From: Streptomyces sp. B21-083
Lineage (GTDB): Bacteria; Actinomycetota; Actinomycetes; Streptomycetales; Streptomycetaceae
Length of the DNA stretch: 64,000 nt
Reading direction: 5' to 3'
Assembly (NCBI RefSeq): GCF_036898825.1
Contig: NZ_JARUND010000001.1
Coordinates: 1,736,001 to 1,800,000, forward strand
Positions 59,620-64,000 of the stretch are shown in pieces. Position 1 is the first letter of the stretch. Each line of letters opens with the position of its first letter. The position numbers and the translations under genes are program-made. Under the pieces are notes generated by a model. It worked only from the letters and a program-made list of their open reading frames with translations. It made no database searches and was not told the origin of the DNA.

Positions 59620-60888
59620 ATGACCGAGACCGGCCGGACGCCCCTCGCGGTGTTCGAACGTCACGAGTCGAACGTACGCAGCTACTGCCGCGACTTCCCG
59701 GTGGTCTTCGAACGAGCCGCCGGACACCATCTGTGGGACACCTCAGGGCGCCGTTACGTCGACCTGCTGTGCGGGGCCGGCTCGCTCAACTACGGCCACA
59801 ACCCGCCCGAGATCGTCGAGCGGGTGGTGGCCTACCTCGCGGCCGGCGGGCCGGTGCAGTCACTGGACCTGCACACCAGGGCCAAGGCCGACTTCCTTGA
59901 GCGGTTCACCGGCCTCGTCCTTGAGCCGCGCGGCCTCGGCGACCACGTCGTCCAGTTCCCCGGACCGGCCGGAACGCTCGCCGTCGAGGCCGCGCTGAAG
60001 CTGGCCCGCAAGGTCACCGGGCGCACCGAGGTGATCGCCTTCACCGGCGGCTTCCACGGCGCGTCCCTCGGCGCCCTCGCCGCCACGACCTCCCCGCTGC
60101 TGCGCGGTGCGGCGGGCGTACCTCTGACCGACGTCACGATCCTTCCGTACGGCGACGCGGCCGAGCCCGATCCGTTCGCCGCCCTCGAGCACGCCCTCGG
60201 CCCGGGCGCGGCGACGCCCCCGCCCGCCGCGGTCCTGCTGGAGACGGTCCAGGGTGAGGGCGGACTGCACACCGCTCCCCGCGCGTGGCTGGCCCGGATC
60301 CGTGAACTCGCCGACACCACCGGCACGTTGGTCATCGTGGACGACATCCAGGCGGGCTGCGGACGCACCGGTACCTTCTTCAGTTTCGAGGACACCCCCG
60401 AACTCCGCCCCGACCTGGTCTGCCTGTCGAAGTCCCTCAGCGGCATGGGGCTCCCGATGGCGGCGCTGTTGATCCGGCGCGAGATCGATTGTTGGACCCC
60501 AGGCGAACACAACGGCACGTTCCGTGGCCACAACCTCGCCTTCGTGGCGGGCTCGGCGGCACTGGACCACTGGACCGACCCGCACTTCACCGATCACGTC
60601 GCCGAACTGGCCGCCGCGATCCGCGTCAGCCTCGCGAGCGTCATCGACGCCCTCCCGGCGGGCGCCGCCGAAGTCGTCGGCAAGGGAGCGATGAGCGGAC
60701 TGCGATTCCCCGCCCCCGGGACGGCCGAGCGGATACGGGAGGCGTTGTTCCGCGCCGGCGTCGTCGCCGAGACCTCGGGGTCGGGGCATGTACTGAAGCT
60801 CCTGCCACCCCTGACGATCTCCCTCACCGAGTGGAAGGAAGTGGCGGCCGTCCTGGGCGACACCGTCCGGGTACTCGCCACGGCGTAG
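59620..60888 (+). CDS. Class III aminotransferase, diaminobutyrate-2-oxoglutarate type (EctB-like)
   Basis: 422 residues. The N-terminus 'ERHESNVRSYCRDFPVVFER', 'GHHLWDTSGRRYVDLLCGAG' and 'SLNYGHNPPEIVE' matches EctB/Dat enzymes; PLP contacts are in 'FTGGFHGASLGALAATT', 'VIVDDIQAGCGRTGTFFSFE' (D241) and the Schiff-base Lys is K271 in 'CLSKSLSGMGLPMAA'. Usual reaction: L-aspartate semialdehyde plus Glu gives L-2,4-diaminobutyrate. No ectA or ectC is nearby, so it should provide diaminobutyrate to the peptide, or alternatively aminate the aldehyde that the reductase domain releases. It is the last gene of the arm, with a hairpin following. Confidence 0.93.
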   Translation: MTETGRTPLAVFERHESNVRSYCRDFPVVFERAAGHHLWDTSGRRYVDLLCGAGSLNYGHNPPEIVERVVAYLAAGGPVQSLDLHTRAKADFLERFTGLVLEPRGLGDHVVQFPGPAGTLAVEAALKLARKVTGRTEVIAFTGGFHGASLGALAATTSPLLRGAAGVPLTDVTILPYGDAAEPDPFAALEHALGPGAATPPPAAVLLETVQGEGGLHTAPRAWLARIRELADTTGTLVIVDDIQAGCGRTGTFFSFEDTPELRPDLVCLSKSLSGMGLPMAALLIRREIDCWTPGEHNGTFRGHNLAFVAGSAALDHWTDPHFTDHVAELAAAIRVSLASVIDALPAGAAEVVGKGAMSGLRFPAPGTAERIREALFRAGVVAETSGSGHVLKLLPPLTISLTEWKEVAAVLGDTVRVLATA

Positions 60889-60911
60889 TCGCCCGACACC
60901 CTGGGGACGAG

Positions 60912-60942
60912 CCAAGCGCGCGGCCTCGGCCGCGCGGCTTGG
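60912..60942. terminator. Hairpin terminator of the plus-strand peptide arm
   Basis: CCAAGCGCGCGGC and GCCGCGCGGCTTGG pair with a single bulge around a short loop, 24 bp after the aminotransferase stop. Confidence 0.75.
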
Positions 60943-61142
60943 GTGTGCCCCTGTGACTCGCCGCGGTCTGCGAGGCTCGCGTCAGGTCGGCGACTGAGCC
61001 GACGCCTGCCGACGACGTAGGCCACGGCCGGGACCTTGTCCAGCCAGGGCAACAGCCGGGGACGTGGTGCTCGCTGCCCGGCCGTGCGCGGCCGACCGGG
61101 CCGGGCCCCCTTCGGGGCTGCGAACGAATGCGGCGGCGACCG

Positions 61143-62135
61143 CTACCAGGCGAAGGCCTCCGGAGACGGACCCGGTCCCGGGAAGATCTCGTCCAGCCCG
61201 GCCAGCAGCTCCTCGCTCAGCTCCAACTCGACCGCGCGCAGGGCGGATTCGAGCTGCTCCGCCGTGCGCGGACCGACGATCGGGCCGGTCACGCCGGGAC
61301 GGGTGAGCAGCCAGGCCAGGGCGGCCTCGCCGGGCTCCAGACCGTGCTTGTCGAGCAGGTCCTCGTACGCCTGGATCTTCGCGTGCACCTCGGGGCCGGA
61401 CATGGCACCCGCGGCTCGTCCCTCGCTGCGCCGACCGCCCTCGACCTGCTTCTTCAGCACGCCGCCGAGCGCACCGCCGTGCAGCGGCGACCACGGGATG
61501 ATGCCGAGGCCGTACTCCTGCGCGGCCGGGATGACCTCCATCTCGGCGCGGCGCTCGTAGAGGTTGTAGAGGCACTGCTCGCTCACCAGGCCGATGGTGC
61601 CGCCGCGACGGGCGGCTGTCTCGTTCGCCTGGGCGATCTTGTAGCCCGGGAAGTTGGAGGACCCGACGTACAGGATCTTTCCCTGCTGGACCAGTACGTC
61701 GATGGCCTGCCAGATCTCCTCGAACGGGGTGTCCCGGTCGATGTGGTGGAACTGGTAGACGTCGATGTAGTCGCTCTGCAGCCGCTTGAGCGACGCGTCC
61801 ACGGCGCGCCGGATGTTCAGCGCCGACAGCTTCTCGTGGTTGGGCCACGCCGCACCGTCCGCGCCCATGTTGACGTACAGCTTGGTGGCGAGGACGACCT
61901 TGTCGCGCCGCTCGCCGCTCTTCGCGAACCAGTCGCCGATGATGCTTTCGGTACGGCCCTTGTTCTCGGCCCCGCCGTACATGTTCGCCGTGTCGAAGAA
62001 GTTGATGCCCGCGTCCAGCGCCGCGTCCATGATGGCGTGACTGTCGGCCTCGTCGGTCCGCGGACCGAAGTTCATGGTGCCGAGGACGAGTCGGCTGACC
62101 TTGAGTCCCGTGCGTCCGAGCTGCGTGTACTTCAT
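61143..62135 (-). CDS. Aldo/keto reductase
   Basis: 330 residues from ATG 62135 (MKYTQLGRTGLKVSRLVLG); GTG 62144 would add three residues. 'AGINFFDTANMYGG' gives catalytic Asp and Tyr, 'KVVLATKLYVN' the Lys and 'IDVYQFHHID' the His of the AKR tetrad; 'GLVSEQCLYNLYERR' and 'WLLTRPGVTGPIVGPRTAEQ' bind NADPH. It reduces aldehydes or ketones. It has the features of a general AKR and is probably not part of the peptide cluster, since it is on the opposite strand beyond a terminator. Confidence 0.95.
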   Translation of the reverse strand: MKYTQLGRTGLKVSRLVLGTMNFGPRTDEADSHAIMDAALDAGINFFDTANMYGGAENKGRTESIIGDWFAKSGERRDKVVLATKLYVNMGADGAAWPNHEKLSALNIRRAVDASLKRLQSDYIDVYQFHHIDRDTPFEEIWQAIDVLVQQGKILYVGSSNFPGYKIAQANETAARRGGTIGLVSEQCLYNLYERRAEMEVIPAAQEYGLGIIPWSPLHGGALGGVLKKQVEGGRRSEGRAAGAMSGPEVHAKIQAYEDLLDKHGLEPGEAALAWLLTRPGVTGPIVGPRTAEQLESALRAVELELSEELLAGLDEIFPGPGPSPEAFAW

Positions 62136-62180
62136 GTACCGCACGCTAGTCGCGTGAAGTGCGCTCCAGGCAAGCGCCCC

Positions 62181-62396
62181 TCAGCTCTTCGCGGCGCTGT
62201 CGCCTGTCGGCCTGACGCCCTCGGCCGCCTCTGCCTTCTCACGCATCTTGCGCACCAGCTCCGCCTTCTGGTCGGCGGCACCCTGTCGGTCGAGGTTGCG
62301 GTGCGGACCGTTGTTCTGCCGTTCGGCGCGGGACAGCCTCTTGCGCTGGCCGCCGCCCATGCCCACGGGGTTGTTGATGTTCTTGCTCACGGTCAT
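62181..62396 (-). CDS. DUF6243 family small basic protein
   Basis: 71 residues. 'NPVGMGGGQRKRLSRAERQN' and 'QKAELVRKMREKAEAAEG' match this actinobacterial family (G-x-G-G-Q-R-K and C-terminal 'ELVRKMREK'). It is short, basic, unstructured at both ends and of unknown role. GGGAGA precedes the ATG. Confidence 0.8.
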   Translation of the reverse strand: MTVSKNINNPVGMGGGQRKRLSRAERQNNGPHRNLDRQGAADQKAELVRKMREKAEAAEGVRPTGDSAAKS

Positions 62397-62526
62397 GGGT
62401 TCTCCCGGAATGAGGTGAAGTGATCTACGGATTCGTCGGTGGGGCGGGGCGCCCGGAAGGACATGCCCAAGACGCTACCCGGTCCCGTCAGCCCCGCCCA
62501 CCAAGTCCAGGTCGACGCCCGATCGC

Positions 62527-63516
62527 TCACAGCCAGCCGTTGCGGCGGAAGGACCGGTGCAGCAGGGCAGCGGCGCCGACCATCACGGTGACGGCGAGTG
62601 GATATCCGTACGTCCAGGTCAGTTCCGGCATGTGCGTGAAGTTCATGCCGTAGATCCCTGCGACGAGGGTCGGGGTCGCCAGGATCGCGGCCCAGGCGGA
62701 GATACGGCGCATGTCGTCGTTCTGCCAGGTCCCCACCCGTGCGAGGTGGGCGTCGAGGGCGGAGTTGAGCAGTTCGTCCAGTGAGCGCACCTCGGTGTCG
62801 GTGCGGTGCATGTGGTCGGCCACGTCGCGGAAGTACGGCAGCATCTCCTCGGGCCACCCGGAGTGGGGGCTGGCGAAGTCCTGCGCCACGGGGACCAGGG
62901 GCTGGACGGCGTCGCGGAATTCCAGGACCTCACGTTTGAGGGAGTACACGCCCTCGGTGAGGTCCTCGCGCTCCGGGGAGAACACGCGCCGCTCCAGCGC
63001 GGTCAGGTCGGTACGGACCTGGACGGCGGCCTCGGTGTAGGAGTCGACCACTGTGTCCAGGACGGCGTGCAGCACGGCGACCGGCCCGAACCGCAGCAGG
63101 TGCGGATCCTCACCGAGCCGCCTCGCCGCCTCGCCGGTGGGGTCGGCCCGGCCATGACGGACGGTCAGAGCGAAACGCGGACCGGTGAAGACCATCACCT
63201 CACCGGTCTCCACCTCGCTGCGGTCCTTGACGTACCACAACGTCTTCAGCGCCACCGCGAGCACATCCCCGTACCGTTCCCGCTTGGGCCGCTGGTGCGC
63301 CTCGCCGACGTCCTCGACCGCCAGCGGATGCAGTCCCAGCGGGCCCGCGAGTTCTTCCAGATCGCCTGGGTCGGGGTCGTCCAGATGCACCCAGCAGAAC
63401 TCGTCCTCCCCCAAACGCTTCAGGCCGTCCAGCACGGCCGCACTGTCACCGCCGACCTGTCGCTTGTCGACCTGCTCCGGCTCGCCGGGCGTCTCCCGAT
63501 AGATCACACACCACAT
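62527..63516 (-). CDS. CorA-type magnesium/cobalt channel
   Basis: 329 residues. The N-terminal cytoplasmic funnel domain starts 'FCWVHLDDPDPGDLEELAGP'; a long stalk helix includes 'LFRFGPVAVLHAVLDTVVDS'-type sequence and 'HMHRTDTEVRSLDELLNSAL'. TM1 is 'RISAWAAILATPTLVAGIYG' ending in the selectivity signature G-M-N ('YGMNFTHMPE'), then TM2 'YPLAVTVMVGAAALLHRSF'. It is a pentameric divalent cation channel of the inner membrane. It is complete. Confidence 0.96.
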   Translation of the reverse strand: MWCVIYRETPGEPEQVDKRQVGGDSAAVLDGLKRLGEDEFCWVHLDDPDPGDLEELAGPLGLHPLAVEDVGEAHQRPKRERYGDVLAVALKTLWYVKDRSEVETGEVMVFTGPRFALTVRHGRADPTGEAARRLGEDPHLLRFGPVAVLHAVLDTVVDSYTEAAVQVRTDLTALERRVFSPEREDLTEGVYSLKREVLEFRDAVQPLVPVAQDFASPHSGWPEEMLPYFRDVADHMHRTDTEVRSLDELLNSALDAHLARVGTWQNDDMRRISAWAAILATPTLVAGIYGMNFTHMPELTWTYGYPLAVTVMVGAAALLHRSFRRNGWL

Positions 63517-63593
63517 GCTTCACGTCTGCGCCGCTGCGGCGATTGCATGCCTGTCGGCCGATATCCGCGGCCTCTGCTCGCCGCGGACGCGGT

Positions 63594-63929
63594 TCACGTA
63601 CCGGCAGGGACGACGACGGCGGACCGTGCGTGGGAGCAGTTCCCTCCCCCGCCTGCCTTGGGGATGGACATCCGGCGCAGCAGATCGCGGGTGAGGCGCT
63701 TGTCGAGCGTGGTACGCCAGGTGACGTCGGGATGCTGGGAGCGCAGATGTGACAGCGCCCTGGTGCCCAGCCCGCAGTCGCGGAACGGTTCATCGAGGAC
63801 GACGTCGATGATCACTCCCTCGGCGCACTCGTCGCACGCTCGGTAGGTCACCCGGCCGACCACCTTGCGGATGTGCACCAGCAGAAGGCATTCGTCACCC
63901 GCGCCCACCGGCTGGGAGGAAGGAAGCAT
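63594..63929 (-). CDS. Short GNAT-like protein
   Basis: 111 residues. 'LLLVHIRKVVGRVTYRACDE', 'CAEGVIIDVVLDEPFRDCGL' and 'GTRALSHLRSQHPDVTWRTT' follow the beta-alpha-beta core of a GNAT acetyltransferase; 'RDCGLGTRAL' corresponds to the acetyl-CoA-binding loop R-x-x-G-x-G/A. It is about two thirds of a usual GNAT and matches a streptomycete group of abbreviated forms. Substrate unknown. The start at 63929 is assumed. Confidence 0.65.
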   Translation of the reverse strand: MLPSSQPVGAGDECLLLVHIRKVVGRVTYRACDECAEGVIIDVVLDEPFRDCGLGTRALSHLRSQHPDVTWRTTLDKRLTRDLLRRMSIPKAGGGGNCSHARSAVVVPAGT

Positions 63930-63931
63930 CT

Positions 63932-64000
63932 CTATGCCTCGGTAGGCCAGAAGCCTGCGATGCCACCGGCCCGCTCGACGTCCGGAACGCCGATGCCTGC
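63932..64000 (-). CDS. C-terminal tail of a gene beyond the window
   Basis: The minus frame reads 'AGIGVPDVERAGGIAGFWPT' and 'EA' before TAG at 63932-63934. It stops 3 bp before the GNAT-like start and may be the end of the upstream gene of that operon. It is too short to identify. Confidence 0.3.
   Translation of the reverse strand, partial: AGIGVPDVERAGGIAGFWPTEA

Noticed and set aside
1..64000. tRNA, rRNA and replication-origin features
   Set aside because: I looked for tRNA-like ends and conserved rRNA or DnaA-box clusters and saw none; a covariance-model scan would be needed to exclude them fully.

Overview
The window reads as DNA from a Streptomyces-like actinomycete. GC is high throughout, many genes start with GTG or TTG, and several families typical of streptomycetes occur (NB-ARC/TPR STAND proteins, DUF6247, DUF6243, SnoaL-like and PadR proteins). 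It looks like an accessory, recombination-prone part of a chromosome arm rather than conserved core: there are very few housekeeping genes, at least ten broken transposase remnants, and many truncated genes butted against each other.

Layout. 1-5 kb: a partial IS701-like transposase, a secreted beta-pore-like protein and a large HTH-STAND-WD40 protein. 5-9 kb: IS6 debris, a secreted barnase-type RNase with a barstar-type inhibitor, and a decayed DUF2397 (Wadjet type III JetA-like) gene. 9-15.5 kb: two NB-ARC/TPR STAND proteins, one carrying a frameshift and the other translationally coupled to a small membrane protein that shares a short repeat with it. 16-22.4 kb: an intact IS110 transposase, a truncated IS21 istB, remnants of a Tn554-like recombinase with a DUF6262 partner, and a SUKH-type protein. 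22.7-29.1 kb: a 1130-residue HEAT-like repeat protein, small hypotheticals, DUF6247 and a lipoprotein with an odd start. 29.5-35.3 kb: a putative conflict operon (EACC1-like protein, caspase-TM-solute-binding-vWA fusion, solute-binding lipoprotein), then a second pair of small proteins that share a QAGRDQ motif. 36-38 kb: a complete IS3 element with inverted repeats and a 4-bp duplication, flanked by IS110 scars. 38.4-41.8 kb: SGNH hydrolase, DUF3533 membrane protein, PadR regulator and a SnoaL-like protein. 41.8-49 kb: an intact CocE/NonD hydrolase and a sugar-phosphate isomerase among fragments of at least nine other genes.

50.5-60.9 kb: a small nonribosomal peptide cluster arranged as two divergent arms. 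The minus arm has an A-T protein (specificity residues close to Thr), an in-frame fusion of a type II thioesterase N-terminus to a truncated SDR, and a truncated LLM oxidoreductase. The plus arm has an A-T-thioester-reductase protein (specificity residues close to Asn), an MbtH protein, an asparagine-oxygenase-like Fe(II)/2OG enzyme and a diaminobutyrate-type aminotransferase. If functional it would give a hydroxylated, reductively released small peptide, but both 5' ends at the divergence point are truncated. 61-64 kb is ordinary: aldo/keto reductase, DUF6243, CorA-type transporter and a GNAT-like protein.

Most novel candidates: the caspase/vWA/EACC1 operon (29.55-33.92 kb), the two gene pairs tied together by short repeat motifs (12.2-15.5 kb and 34.4-35.3 kb), and the peptide cluster with its chimeric genes. 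All calls come from reading translations by eye; no database search was run.
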